Shown: piece by piece, positions 53,309 through 61,940 of the stretch | Layout: every line of letters begins with the position of its first letter | Position numbering within the stretch: the first letter of the stretch is position 1 | From: Sneathiella chinensis | Lineage (GTDB): Bacteria > Pseudomonadota > Alphaproteobacteria > Sneathiellales > Sneathiellaceae | Direction: 5' to 3' | Assembly (NCBI RefSeq): GCF_012720115.1 | Contig: NZ_VNWN01000002.1 | Coordinates: forward strand, 992,001 to 1,056,000 | Length of the DNA stretch: 64,000 bases | Notes under the pieces: model-generated | What the model was told of the DNA's origin: nothing | Database searches by the model: none | What the model saw: only the letters and a program-made list of their open reading frames with translations | Program-made: the position numbers and the translations under genes

Positions 53309-54400
53309 ATGAAGATAGCATATATCACGAGGGGGCCCTTTGGTGTGATGGGGGGGGCGGCTAGTTATATGATCCCCCATGTCATGGCAAAGCAGACGCC
53401 GGTTTTAGTTTGTTCGCCCCATAGCCCACGATCCAAAGAACATATCGTTTTTAGCGATGATACAACGGATGTGCGTAATGTTCATGCGGGTAACAGGGAA
53501 GGGATACTCCTGAAAATTTATCGTTATCTGGATAGTTTTCAGCCGGATATTGTTCACATCTTTCAAAATCCAAATTGCTTATATTATCTGGAGAATCTAA
53601 AGGGGGCCTTTCCCAAGGCAAAATGGGTTCTTGATTTTCGAACTCAAATTAATAGCGAAGATAAAAAGCATGTTCGAACGCTAAGAAAAAGATTTTTCAT
53701 GGCCCATTTGATGGCAGATCATATTTTTTCGCAGTCTATTCACACCATTGGGAGTAGTTTGCCGCTCCGGTTAAAGCCGTTCAGAGAATTGCCAATCGGC
53801 CTTGATGTCGAGGCATTTCCGGCAAGAGAAAAGACCGAAAGCGAGCTAAGAAGGTTTCTGTTCGTGGGGCTCATTGCCAAACAAAGAAAGCTTGAGGTGT
53901 TGATTGACGCTTTCAATAAATATGCGGTATCCGCAGATAGTGAGGCAACATTAGACTTGATTGGGGGGGGAGATGCTCTCGAAGAGTTACGCAACCGACA
54001 GAGCATTCTGGGAACGAATAGCGTTCGTTTCATTGGGCCGCTCAGCCAGTCTGAACTCGGCCAAAGAATGTCTCAGTATGATGCTGGTATAGCCTATGTT
54101 CCGGGAGGAGCGTATCAATGGGCGCCTTCTTTGAAATCACTGGAATATTCAGCGGCGGGACTATCTGTTTTCGCGTCAGCAACCAAAGGGCATAGGGATT
54201 ATCAAAAGCGGTTTGGCTTTGATTTTGAGCTTTTCCCCAATACCGAAGACGGTTTGGTAAATGCACTGGTTCATGCTCGGAATTCAAAAAACTGGAGCAC
54301 CTCCATTGCTCGAAATAAAGAAGCTGTTCTTCGTTTTGACTGGAAAGAAATAATTGCTAAGGATTTGGTTCCAGTATATGAGAAAATTCTTAAAAGATAG
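53309..54400 (+). CDS. Glycosyltransferase family 4 (tandem copy 1)
   Basis: A 363-residue GT-B-type transferase. N-terminal MKIAYITRGPFGVMGGAAS is followed by LDSFQPDIVHIFQNPNCLYY, then FLFVGLIAKQRKLEVLIDAF, LDLIGGGDALEELRNRQSI and GPLSQSELGQRMSQYDAGIA, with WAPSLKSLEYSAAGLSVFAS as the donor site. It is 21 bases after the three-domain enzyme. It is clearly similar over its whole length to the gene that follows (54442-55542), so the two arose by duplication. Donor and acceptor unknown. Confidence 0.85.
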   Translation: MKIAYITRGPFGVMGGAASYMIPHVMAKQTPVLVCSPHSPRSKEHIVFSDDTTDVRNVHAGNREGILLKIYRYLDSFQPDIVHIFQNPNCLYYLENLKGAFPKAKWVLDFRTQINSEDKKHVRTLRKRFFMAHLMADHIFSQSIHTIGSSLPLRLKPFRELPIGLDVEAFPAREKTESELRRFLFVGLIAKQRKLEVLIDAFNKYAVSADSEATLDLIGGGDALEELRNRQSILGTNSVRFIGPLSQSELGQRMSQYDAGIAYVPGGAYQWAPSLKSLEYSAAGLSVFASATKGHRDYQKRFGFDFELFPNTEDGLVNALVHARNSKNWSTSIARNKEAVLRFDWKEIIAKDLVPVYEKILKR

Positions 54401-54441
54401 GTGCGATTTAGATTTATTCATGGCTGGGCACTTTTAATTTA

Positions 54442-55542
54442 ATGAAAAATTTGCGTATTGCTTATATCACGCGGGCACCATTTGGCGCGATTGGGGCCGC
54501 CGCTAGTTATATGTTTCCGAAGGTTATGGCGGAACATTGCGACGTATTGGTTTTGTCGCCGAGAGCGGAGCTGCATGCGGAAGAAATTGTCGTGGAGAAT
54601 TCCGGTTTGGATCTTTGTGAGCTTACCAGTGAAAGTGCCAACGGGCGTTGTCTGGAGCTTTTCAGGGCTTTGGACAGGTTCAAGCCTGATATTGTTCACA
54701 TGTTTCAAGGTCCAGACTGTCTGTTGTATATGGATCAGCTTAAAAATTCTTTGGGGGAGGCTAAGTGGATTTTGGATTTTCGGTCTCCGTTGATTACCAA
54801 TCGTGAGCGTGCCAAAAAGAGGATGTTAAAGCGTTATTTTCTGTGCCAGTTTTATGCGGATCGAATTCTTTCTCACAGTAACCTGACGATTAGGGACAAT
54901 ATCGGCAAGCGCTTCAGGAGGGTGTTCGAGGTCCCACCGGGGGTGGACTTGAAAAAGTTCTCAGGGAAAACGACAGGAACTAAGCGAATAAAGCGTTTTG
55001 TTTATGTTGGGTCCGTATCAAAAGTCAGGAACATAGAGTTTCTAGTAAAGGAGTTCGCCAGCTTTGCCGCTCAGGTGAAGGAAGATGTCTCTCTCGATAT
55101 TATCGGAGGCGGCGATGCTTTAGAGGGCCTTCTGGCGAAGGTTAGTGCGCAGAACTGGTCCTCCATCAATTTGATTGGTTCCTTGCCGCAGGACCAGGTG
55201 TTTGAGAAGCTTGGGCAGTATGATCTGGGAATAGCCTATGTTCCTAACGGTCGATATGATAGAGCACCTTCTTTAAAGTCTCTGGAGTTATCAGCAGCAG
55301 GGCTTCCCATTCTCGCTTCTGACACTGCAGGACACAGGGATTACATGGATCGCTTTGGTTTTCAGTTCAATTTGTTTAAAAATCAGCTAGGAAGTCTGAC
55401 GGAAAATTTACGCTCAATTTCTAATGCAGACTTGGAAAAGCAGAGAATGAAAAATCTGGAAGTGGTCGAAGGCTTTGATTGGCAGACAATTGGACTGCAG
55501 CGTCTACTTCCACTATACCGTGATCTTGCAAGCAAGCATTGA
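54442..55542 (+). CDS. Glycosyltransferase family 4 (tandem copy 2)
   Basis: A 366-residue homologue of the preceding enzyme, starting MKNLRIAYITRAPFGAIGAA. Shared stations are LDRFKPDIVHMFQGPDCLLY, AKWILDFRSPLIT, RFVYVGSVSKVRNIEFLVKE, LDIIGGGDALEGLLAKV and YDRAPSLKSLELSAAGLPIL. Forty bases separate it from copy 1. The strong conservation of motifs with clear divergence elsewhere suggests that the two add different sugars or linkages. Confidence 0.85.
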   Translation: MKNLRIAYITRAPFGAIGAAASYMFPKVMAEHCDVLVLSPRAELHAEEIVVENSGLDLCELTSESANGRCLELFRALDRFKPDIVHMFQGPDCLLYMDQLKNSLGEAKWILDFRSPLITNRERAKKRMLKRYFLCQFYADRILSHSNLTIRDNIGKRFRRVFEVPPGVDLKKFSGKTTGTKRIKRFVYVGSVSKVRNIEFLVKEFASFAAQVKEDVSLDIIGGGDALEGLLAKVSAQNWSSINLIGSLPQDQVFEKLGQYDLGIAYVPNGRYDRAPSLKSLELSAAGLPILASDTAGHRDYMDRFGFQFNLFKNQLGSLTENLRSISNADLEKQRMKNLEVVEGFDWQTIGLQRLLPLYRDLASKH

Positions 55543-55568
55543 TCCAAGAATTCAAGGAATATTAGTCC

Positions 55569-56816
55569 GTGCAGACGAACCAGAAAAATACAGTTGTTAT
55601 ACTTGGGCCGGGGAGGTCTGGAACATCCGTTTTAATGGAACTGTTGCAAGAAATCGGGTTGCCAGAAACGGGTGATTTTGCTGCTGCAAACGAGCAGAAT
55701 CCGAGAGGTTTTTTTGAGGATATTGAGATTCTCAATACTCATAAGCAGTTCTATGAGGACGTAGCAGTTCATCCAATGCTGCCGTTGCGAGAGACTGCTT
55801 TTGAGAGTGAGGCCGCTGATAAATGCAAACGCAAGCTCAAGGGGATTGTGGAGCGACGGTTTGCCGAGACGAATGGTGGAATTTGGGGGTTTAAGGATCC
55901 TAGAACAAATGCTTTGCTACCTGCGTGGAGACAGGTTTTTACGCAGAAGGAAGTCGTGCCAAAATACATTCTTGCCTTGAGAGATCCAGCCTCGGTTGCT
56001 GTATCAATGGGGCGACAAAATAAGAACGGGAAGGCGATGGCCGAGTTAGTGTGGCTGAGCCGAGTGAGCGATGCCCTGTATCATACCGGCGGAAATTGTT
56101 TTGTTTTGCATTATGAACATCTGTTTACAGACAAAGCTGAGCAAATAATGTCTTCGCTTGCCGGCTACCTAGGTTTGCAAACGGACAAAGCGGAAGCCGC
56201 TGTGCAAAAAGTGATCCAGACATCATTGAACAGATCGGTGAGCGAAAGCTACAAGGTACAGAATCCGCATGTCAGCAATTTGTATTCTGTCTTGCGGAAC
56301 ATTGAGGGGCCTATTGTTGAAGAGTTGAAGGAGATACAAGAGTCCGTTCAAAATATACGATCAGATTTGAACAACCACATGGGCTGGGTAGATTTTGCAA
56401 ATCAGCAATATGGTGCGATTTCGTCTTCAGGACCCTCCAAGGAAGCCTTCAGGGCGTTGGAGTGTAAAATTTCAGAGTTGGTTGAAGCCAGGAACCAGCT
56501 TGTTTGCAATAACAGGGATTATAAAGCGCAGATTCAGAACCTGAGAAAGGACCTGAGAAAGCAGAGGATGCAGGTTATTTACACGGGGAATAGTGAGCGT
56601 GCCAATGTTGAAAATAATTCCAAAGAAGTAAAAAGTCTGAAGAACAAGCTTGTAAGTCAGGAAAAGAGAAATCTGAAGCTGACGAATTCCATATCCTATC
56701 GATTAGGCAAGATGCTTGTTGATGCTGTATACAAGCCTGGGAGAAATACGCTTCTTCTCCCTTTCCGTGTTATTGGTCTCATACTGTCGAAGACCGTAGT
56801 TAAAAAATGGGCATGA
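55569..56816 (+). CDS. Sulfotransferase family protein with C-terminal coiled coil
   Basis: A 415-residue protein from GTG 55569. The PAPS 5'-phosphosulfate loop is VVILGPGRSGTSVLMELLQE (about residues 9-28), and the 3'-phosphate region is KYILALRDPASVAVSMGRQN. GIWGFKDPRTNALLPAW is typical. Residues about 225-375 are helical and coiled-coil like (IVEELKEIQESVQNIRSDLN, LKNKLVSQEKRNLKLTNSIS). It probably transfers sulfate to the polysaccharide or to a lipid-linked intermediate; the sugar is unknown. It is the last gene of the AT-rich cassette; no cysteine sulfation genes are next to it. Confidence 0.82.
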   Translation: MQTNQKNTVVILGPGRSGTSVLMELLQEIGLPETGDFAAANEQNPRGFFEDIEILNTHKQFYEDVAVHPMLPLRETAFESEAADKCKRKLKGIVERRFAETNGGIWGFKDPRTNALLPAWRQVFTQKEVVPKYILALRDPASVAVSMGRQNKNGKAMAELVWLSRVSDALYHTGGNCFVLHYEHLFTDKAEQIMSSLAGYLGLQTDKAEAAVQKVIQTSLNRSVSESYKVQNPHVSNLYSVLRNIEGPIVEELKEIQESVQNIRSDLNNHMGWVDFANQQYGAISSSGPSKEAFRALECKISELVEARNQLVCNNRDYKAQIQNLRKDLRKQRMQVIYTGNSERANVENNSKEVKSLKNKLVSQEKRNLKLTNSISYRLGKMLVDAVYKPGRNTLLLPFRVIGLILSKTVVKKWA

Positions 56817-57134
56817 CACGTACTATTCGGTAGGCTGAATAAGTGGATAGAGTGGAGAAGCTGTGCTTGGGGGAAGTTCCAGAAATCTCTTCTGAATGGA
56901 TGATGTCGGAAAAGTGTTCGAGAGGGGCTTGGTAAAGGGATAAATATCTACCGGGTTTTTGGATTCTTTGAGGGGGTTCCAGGTTTCTTGGTCAGATTGA
57001 GTATTTGTGCTTTCTGAGAATACGAACTAAGAAAATGCCATGGAAAACGTTTGGAAGCAAAGACACCGCCCTTTGTTGGAAGAGGCTTTCCAGGCTGAGG
57101 TTATATTGAAGTATTTGGCGGTTGGGATATTACG
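56817..57134. other. Gene-free junction between AT-rich cassette and GC-rich epimerase gene
   Basis: About 320 AT-rich bases without an acceptable gene. Composition changes to GC-richer at about 57130. It may be a cassette boundary. No clear promoter, repeat or terminator was seen. Confidence 0.4.
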
Positions 57135-58130
57135 ATGAATTGGTTGATTACGGGCGGGTGCGGTTTTATTGGGTCTGCGCTGATTAGGGAACTGGTTAAG
57201 GCGGGCGCGAACAAAATTCGCGTTGTGGACAACCTTTCTGTCGGAACGCCCGATAGTCTGGCCTTTACAGAGGTTGAACTGGTTGCCGCAGACGGATTTT
57301 CCGATCTGGATTGGGATCGGTCGGCAATCCAGATTTGCCAGTCTGATATTCGGGATGCGGACGCCGCGCTTAAGATCGCCAAGGGTGCGGACATCATCGT
57401 CCACCTTGCCGCCAACACAGGTGTGCCCCAGTCCGTTGAGGACCCAAGGACAGATTGCGATACCAACATTTTTGGAACGTTCAATTATCTGGAAGCGGCC
57501 CGGCAGAACAATGTGGCCCGTTTTGTCTTTGCCTCCAGCGGGGCACCGGTCGGCGAGGTCGAGCCGCCGATCCATGAAGAAGTGGTGCCTCATCCGGTTT
57601 CTCCCTATGGGGCCAGCAAACTGGGCGGGGAAGCCTATTGCTCGGTCTACTACCATTGCTATGGTGTGCAGACCATGGCGCTGCGTTTCGGGAATGTTTA
57701 CGGTCCGGGCTCACTCCACAAGAAGAGCGTGGTGGCCAAGTTCCTGAACGAGATCATCAACAAAGAGCCGATCACCATTTATGGGGATGGCAGCCAGACG
57801 CGGGACTTCATTTATATCGCCGATCTGATCCGGGCCATTGTTGCCTGTTCTGAAAAAGAGAATATCGGCGGCGAGGTTTTCCAGATTGCCACCAGCCGTG
57901 AGGTGTCCGTGAATGAAATCGCCGAGGCCCTTTTGGAAGTTGTGCAGGGCTTCGGGTTGAGCGTGCCGGAGGTCATCTATGCGTCTGCCCGTAAAGGGGA
58001 CGTCGCCCGCAATTACTCCGATACCTCAAAAGCTAAAAAATATCTGGGATGGCAGGCTGAAATGAACCTTGTCGAAGGGTTGCGGGAAACCGTTCAGTAT
58101 TTCATGGATACCCGGGCCGCCAATTCATAA
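57135..58130 (+). CDS. NAD-dependent epimerase/dehydratase (UDP-hexose 4-epimerase-like)
   Basis: A 331-residue SDR protein. The NAD site is WLITGGCGFIGSALIRELVK, with VVDNLSVGTPDSL following. DIIVHLAANTGVPQSVEDPR, VFASSGAPVGEVEPPIHEE and the YGASKLGGEAYCSVYY site (YxxxK) are typical of the extended SDRs such as GalE/WbpP. ALRFGNVYGPGSLHKKSVVA and TIYGDGSQTRDFIYIADLI place it with sugar-nucleotide epimerases. It provides an NDP-sugar for the glycan. The ATG is after GGGATATTACG, and it ends 16 bases before the next gene. Confidence 0.87.
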   Translation: MNWLITGGCGFIGSALIRELVKAGANKIRVVDNLSVGTPDSLAFTEVELVAADGFSDLDWDRSAIQICQSDIRDADAALKIAKGADIIVHLAANTGVPQSVEDPRTDCDTNIFGTFNYLEAARQNNVARFVFASSGAPVGEVEPPIHEEVVPHPVSPYGASKLGGEAYCSVYYHCYGVQTMALRFGNVYGPGSLHKKSVVAKFLNEIINKEPITIYGDGSQTRDFIYIADLIRAIVACSEKENIGGEVFQIATSREVSVNEIAEALLEVVQGFGLSVPEVIYASARKGDVARNYSDTSKAKKYLGWQAEMNLVEGLRETVQYFMDTRAANS

Positions 58131-58146
58131 ACGCGACAGGGTGGGG

Positions 58147-59958
58147 ATGCCGCAGCGCATGACAAAACCGGTAGAGGAAGTGGATGTCTGGGTTCCGGGG
58201 GTGGAGCCATTTGTGTCTGCGCTGGCGGCCAATGACGCGGTGAGCGTCCTCTCCATCCTTTCGGATCGCCTGTATAACGGTTTGAAATGGGAGGCCAGTC
58301 TGTTCCCCCTCATTGAGGGGAACTGGCAAAGCATTCTGGAGGAGGTTGACCCGGCCTTCCTTCTTGTCGAGTCGGTCCTGTTTTCCAATTTGCATGACTG
58401 GCGGCACGCCTTGTCCCACACCCCGTCGGACGAGTTTCTTACCCTGATTGCGAGGGCCAAGGCGGCCTCCATCCCGACGGTTTTCTGGTTCACCAGCGAT
58501 GCCCAGTATTGGGAGATATTCCAGAACGCGGCAGCGTTGTTCGACTTTGTGTTCGTTTCCGACCCTCGTCTTCTGGAACGGGTTTCCGGGCTCGGAGGGC
58601 AGAGCGGGTATCTGGCACCGGCTTTTCAGCCCAGAATTCATAATCCCCTCAAACCCCTCGGCGAGAAAAAGGGCGAGATTGCACCAATTGTGATCTCCGG
58701 CGGAAAAAATCTGGATGGCAATTCCGGTCTGAAAACGGCTCTATCGGGCCTTTCCGAGCTGAATATCACCTGTTTCGAGAGAACCCATACACCGCCCGTC
58801 AACTATTTCAGCAATTACCATGGGGATTTGCCATCTGTTCAGTTTCAGGGGCGGGTCAGCCATCGCATGCAGGCGGAAGTCATCAAATATGCCTGCATGG
58901 CTATCTCAAGTCCGTGGGGCAAGGTAACCGAGACCGAGTTGCGATGGCAGGCCGTTGAAAATGCCGCAGCATTCTGTGAAACGGTTTTTTATGATCCAGA
59001 TGGAAAAATGCCATTTGAGGCGGACCACGTGTTTCGCTTTCAGGATGAAGAGACCTTTCGGGAGCATTTGACCGCCGGGCAGGAGAGGGCTCTGGCGGTG
59101 GAGCAGGAACGCTTGCGGGCATGGCGGGAAAACTTCCGGGAGAATACCTACAGGCATCGGTTCCACTCTATCTGCGATGCGATTGGTCTTGGTTTGACCG
59201 ATGAGGGGGCACCAAAGGTGTCGATTATTACACCAACCATGCGCCCCGGACACACAGAGCAGATATTGGCGAACTTCCATTGCCAGACCTATCCGAACAA
59301 GGAACTGGTGATCGTGGTCAATGGGGAGCGGGACTATTTCGACCGCCTGCAGTCACGCTTTTTGGATCATCCGGATATTTCCGTCTGTTTCATGCCGTCT
59401 GACTATTTTGCGTCTAGTGCGCTGAACCTGGCGGCCAAGCATTGCCGGGGAGAGTATATCTTCCGGTTTGATGATGATGATTTCTACGGTGAAACCTATC
59501 TGGAAGACATGATGCGGTATTGTGAAATCGAAGATTTTGCAATTATCGGGAAATTCGGCTCTTTTGTGAATTTCGAGGATGACCCCACCGTTTATGTCCG
59601 GCGGATGACCAATCCGGGGCGGGTCCACCGGTTCTATATGGCGGCTGATCTTTCCAACAAGCGGGGCCATCCCAGCGGCGCAACCTTTGGCATGAGAAAG
59701 CAGTTGATTGAAGAAATTGGCTTCCCGGATACGAGCCTTTCCTCTGCGGATACCGCCTTTCTTGAACGCTTGAGAAAGAGAGCGCCGGATGCGAGGATGG
59801 TCTTGTCCGATAATTTCAATTATACGATTTTCCGTAAAAAATCGGCGGAGGAGCATACCTGGAAGGTGACGCAGGAAAGCCTCAACCGGGAGCGGAAAAT
59901 TGTCCCTGAAATCATTCAGGAAGTCCCAAGGGGATGGGGGCACCATGGAGCGGAATAA
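58147..59958 (+). CDS. Two-domain glycosyltransferase (CgeB-like + GT2)
   Basis: A 603-residue paralogue of the first two parts of the enzyme at 50310-53288. The N-terminal part has WEASLFPLIEGNWQSILEEV and RAKAASIPTVFWFTSDAQYW, FDFVFVSDPRLLERVSGLG. The GT2 domain (about 357-560) has KVSIITPTMRPGHTEQILAN, NFHCQTYPNKELVIVVNGE and FRFDDDDFYGETY. The C-terminal GT4 part of the longer enzyme is absent. ATG 58147 follows AGGGTGGGG. GC content is normal for this chromosome, unlike its paralogue, so the two differ in origin or age. Confidence 0.83.
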   Translation: MPQRMTKPVEEVDVWVPGVEPFVSALAANDAVSVLSILSDRLYNGLKWEASLFPLIEGNWQSILEEVDPAFLLVESVLFSNLHDWRHALSHTPSDEFLTLIARAKAASIPTVFWFTSDAQYWEIFQNAAALFDFVFVSDPRLLERVSGLGGQSGYLAPAFQPRIHNPLKPLGEKKGEIAPIVISGGKNLDGNSGLKTALSGLSELNITCFERTHTPPVNYFSNYHGDLPSVQFQGRVSHRMQAEVIKYACMAISSPWGKVTETELRWQAVENAAAFCETVFYDPDGKMPFEADHVFRFQDEETFREHLTAGQERALAVEQERLRAWRENFRENTYRHRFHSICDAIGLGLTDEGAPKVSIITPTMRPGHTEQILANFHCQTYPNKELVIVVNGERDYFDRLQSRFLDHPDISVCFMPSDYFASSALNLAAKHCRGEYIFRFDDDDFYGETYLEDMMRYCEIEDFAIIGKFGSFVNFEDDPTVYVRRMTNPGRVHRFYMAADLSNKRGHPSGATFGMRKQLIEEIGFPDTSLSSADTAFLERLRKRAPDARMVLSDNFNYTIFRKKSAEEHTWKVTQESLNRERKIVPEIIQEVPRGWGHHGAE

Positions 59959-60229
59959 GGACGGGTTGTTGGAGAATGTGCGGGACGAGATCGGGGTCAC
60001 GCTTCGGCAGATGCGCCAAATTGACAAAGGCCTGTCCCGCTCCCTGACAGAGGCGATTATGAAGCCTGATCTCGAAGGGGAGATGCGCGGAAAGAAAGCC
60101 GCAGAATACGCTGTCACCCTCCTCAGCCGGAAAGAAGAGGCGGAGCTTCAGCTTGCCGCCCGAAAAGCCGCCCGAGGGACGCGGGGCGAAGGAATTTTCA
60201 AGGCTATCAAATCATGGTTTGGGCGCTAG
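59945..60229 (+). CDS. Small hypothetical protein overlapping the glycosyltransferase
   Basis: A 94-residue, highly charged helical frame starting at ATG 59945, inside the last codons of the previous gene (14-base overlap). It reads MERNKDGLLENVRDEIGVTL and ends KAIKSWFGR. It also overlaps the end of the convergent GT2 gene by 18 bases. No family is recognised. Its position, translation-coupled to a transferase, makes a small accessory factor conceivable. Confidence 0.5.
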   Translation: MERNKDGLLENVRDEIGVTLRQMRQIDKGLSRSLTEAIMKPDLEGEMRGKKAAEYAVTLLSRKEEAELQLAARKAARGTRGEGIFKAIKSWFGR

Positions 60230-61207
60230 TCTGTCCCGGATTGTTGCGTGCAGGGAAAGGGTTTTCAGCCGCAGCTTTTTCTTGAGGCTCCATCTTCCCG
60301 TCACGGTTGCCAGAAGGGCCGGATCGGATGCGCGCAAGAATTTTACGATTTCTGTAAAAAGTTTCTTTCGGACGGTTTCTTGAAGGCGTTTTCGCGATGA
60401 ATAGTGAAAGGTTGTGAGGGCGAGGGACATTTCCAACACTTTTTCGCGGATTTCCGTACTTTCCTTCCGTTCGGATACATAGTCCGACATGGCGTGAAGG
60501 GCCTTGAAAACGTCAAGCTGGCTTTCATTTCCGTTGGTCGTCAGCGAGCTTTCAATATCTTTTCTGTAGAAATATCCCGCCTCGGACGAGACACAATAAC
60601 TTTCCGCTTCGCAGAACAGACGCAAGAAAAACAGCCTGTCTTCGGCAGAGCGAAGCCCCTCCTGAAAAAGAATGCCCTGGCTGTCCAGAAGCCGCTTCCG
60701 GATCAACCCGGCCCCCGCATACGGGTAGTCGATCATGGTCTTCCGCCGCGCCGGGCCCACACTGTCCCGCGGGTTCAGGCGGATGTTGCGCGCGCCTTGC
60801 GGGGCCTTCGACACCGTTTCCACTGTCCCTGTGACCCGTGTGTGGTCGCAGCGAACAAAATCAACGTCCAGTTCCAAAGCCTGGGTGAGCAGATTTTCGA
60901 GAAAATCAGGGGCAAGCCAGTCATCGGAATCCAGAAAACCGACGAAAGCACCGGTTGCGTTTTGCAGACCAATGTTTTTGGTATCCGCGACCCCAAGGTT
61001 TGTTGAATTGGCCAGCAGGGTAATGCGGTCGTCCTGCTCTGCAAATTGCTGAACGACTGCGCGAGACCTATCCGCCGAGCAATCATCAACCACAATGATT
61101 TGAAGGTTCCGGTATGTCTGCTGACACAGGCTCTGTAGGCACCGGGTAATCGTTTCAGAAGCGTTGTAACAAGGAACGATGACAGAAATAGCGGGGGTTT
61201 TGTTCAT
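60212..61207 (-). CDS. Glycosyltransferase family 2
   Basis: A 331-residue GT-A enzyme on the minus strand. The N-terminus is AISVIVPCYNASETITRCLQ, then QIIVVDDCSADRSRAVVQQF, NLGVADTKNIGLQNATGAFV and GFLDSDDWLAPDFLENLLTQ, with the DxD motif as DSDD. The later SAEDRLFFLRLFCEAESY fits the ED-type catalytic region. It should add a sugar to the growing glycan or a lipid acceptor. It is opposite in direction to the genes on both sides. Confidence 0.9.
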   Translation of the reverse strand: MNKTPAISVIVPCYNASETITRCLQSLCQQTYRNLQIIVVDDCSADRSRAVVQQFAEQDDRITLLANSTNLGVADTKNIGLQNATGAFVGFLDSDDWLAPDFLENLLTQALELDVDFVRCDHTRVTGTVETVSKAPQGARNIRLNPRDSVGPARRKTMIDYPYAGAGLIRKRLLDSQGILFQEGLRSAEDRLFFLRLFCEAESYCVSSEAGYFYRKDIESSLTTNGNESQLDVFKALHAMSDYVSERKESTEIREKVLEMSLALTTFHYSSRKRLQETVRKKLFTEIVKFLRASDPALLATVTGRWSLKKKLRLKTLSLHATIRDRLAPKP

Positions 61208-61506
61208 TTGATTTACCTGCGGTCGTCCTTGCTTATGGAGGGAAAATTAACTTTTTCCATAAAGTAATAGATTTTATACAAAGTAATTGTTGAAATTAGA
61301 AAAAATTGTTCGGTTGTACTTTTTCGCGTAGGGGGAGGTTTATTGGAAAACAACCAAAAAATCTTATGGTGTTTTGCACGCTAGACGCTTTCTTGGCGAG
61401 AGGGGGAGAGGGATGAGGACTAATTAAACTTAAGGTTTTTATGGTTTTCCTGTTCTCAGGGTAAAGGTTAGAAGGGTGCTCGTGTTAAGCGTGGTCAGGA
61501 AAGTGG
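61208..61506. other. Gene-free AT-rich region before the lipoprotein/Wza operon
   Basis: About 300 bases between divergent genes, strongly AT-rich at 61240-61330. Nothing coding was recognised; it ends in the promoter at 61507. Confidence 0.4.
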
Positions 61507-61534
61507 TTGTTGGGTGGTGTGCCGATGGTATAAA
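61507..61534 (+). promoter_or_regulatory. Probable sigma-70 promoter of the lipoprotein/Wza operon
   Basis: TTGTTG (61507-61512) and TATAAA (61529-61534) with a 16-base spacer, about 50 bases before the lipoprotein start. Both boxes agree well with consensus. Confidence 0.5.
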
Positions 61535-61583
61535 AAGGCTCAATACCGTGTGGATTAGATAGCAAGATATTTGAGGCGGCTGT

Positions 61584-61937
61584 ATGTGGAAGAAACTAGT
61601 GGTGGTGTTTGTCGTGTTGCAGACGGCGGCCTGTGGGGGGATTGCCGGGCAGGCGCCAGGAAATGCACCTGTGGCCAAGGCGCCTCTTGATACGGCGGGC
61701 CGGCCCTATGCCGACCCGGTTGCCCATTTCGCCATTAATTCGCCGCCCGGTACATCCGGGAATGTCACCTTGCCGGAAGGGCAAGGCGTTGAGGTGTTCG
61801 TTGGGCGGGATTACATCTCGGCGGCCAACGAAAAATGCCGCAGTATTGTGGTGAAGGATGCCAACGGTCTGGCAACCTCCAATGCGGTATGCTTTTCCAA
61901 TGCATCCTGGAAAACGGTCTTGAAGGTGGGGAAATAA
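61584..61937 (+). CDS. Small lipoprotein of the capsule locus
   Basis: A 117-residue lipoprotein. The start ATG 61584 follows GAGGCGG and gives MWKKLVVVFVVLQTAACGGI with a lipobox TAAC (Cys about residue 17). The mature part (VEVFVGRDYISAANEKCRSI, VVKDANGLATSNAVCFSNAS) has two Cys and a small beta-rich fold. I recognise the type as a small lipoprotein that precedes polysaccharide export genes, but not a family name. It lies three bases before the exporter gene and is probably an accessory to it. Confidence 0.75.
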   Translation: MWKKLVVVFVVLQTAACGGIAGQAPGNAPVAKAPLDTAGRPYADPVAHFAINSPPGTSGNVTLPEGQGVEVFVGRDYISAANEKCRSIVVKDANGLATSNAVCFSNASWKTVLKVGK

Positions 61938-61940
61938 TCA

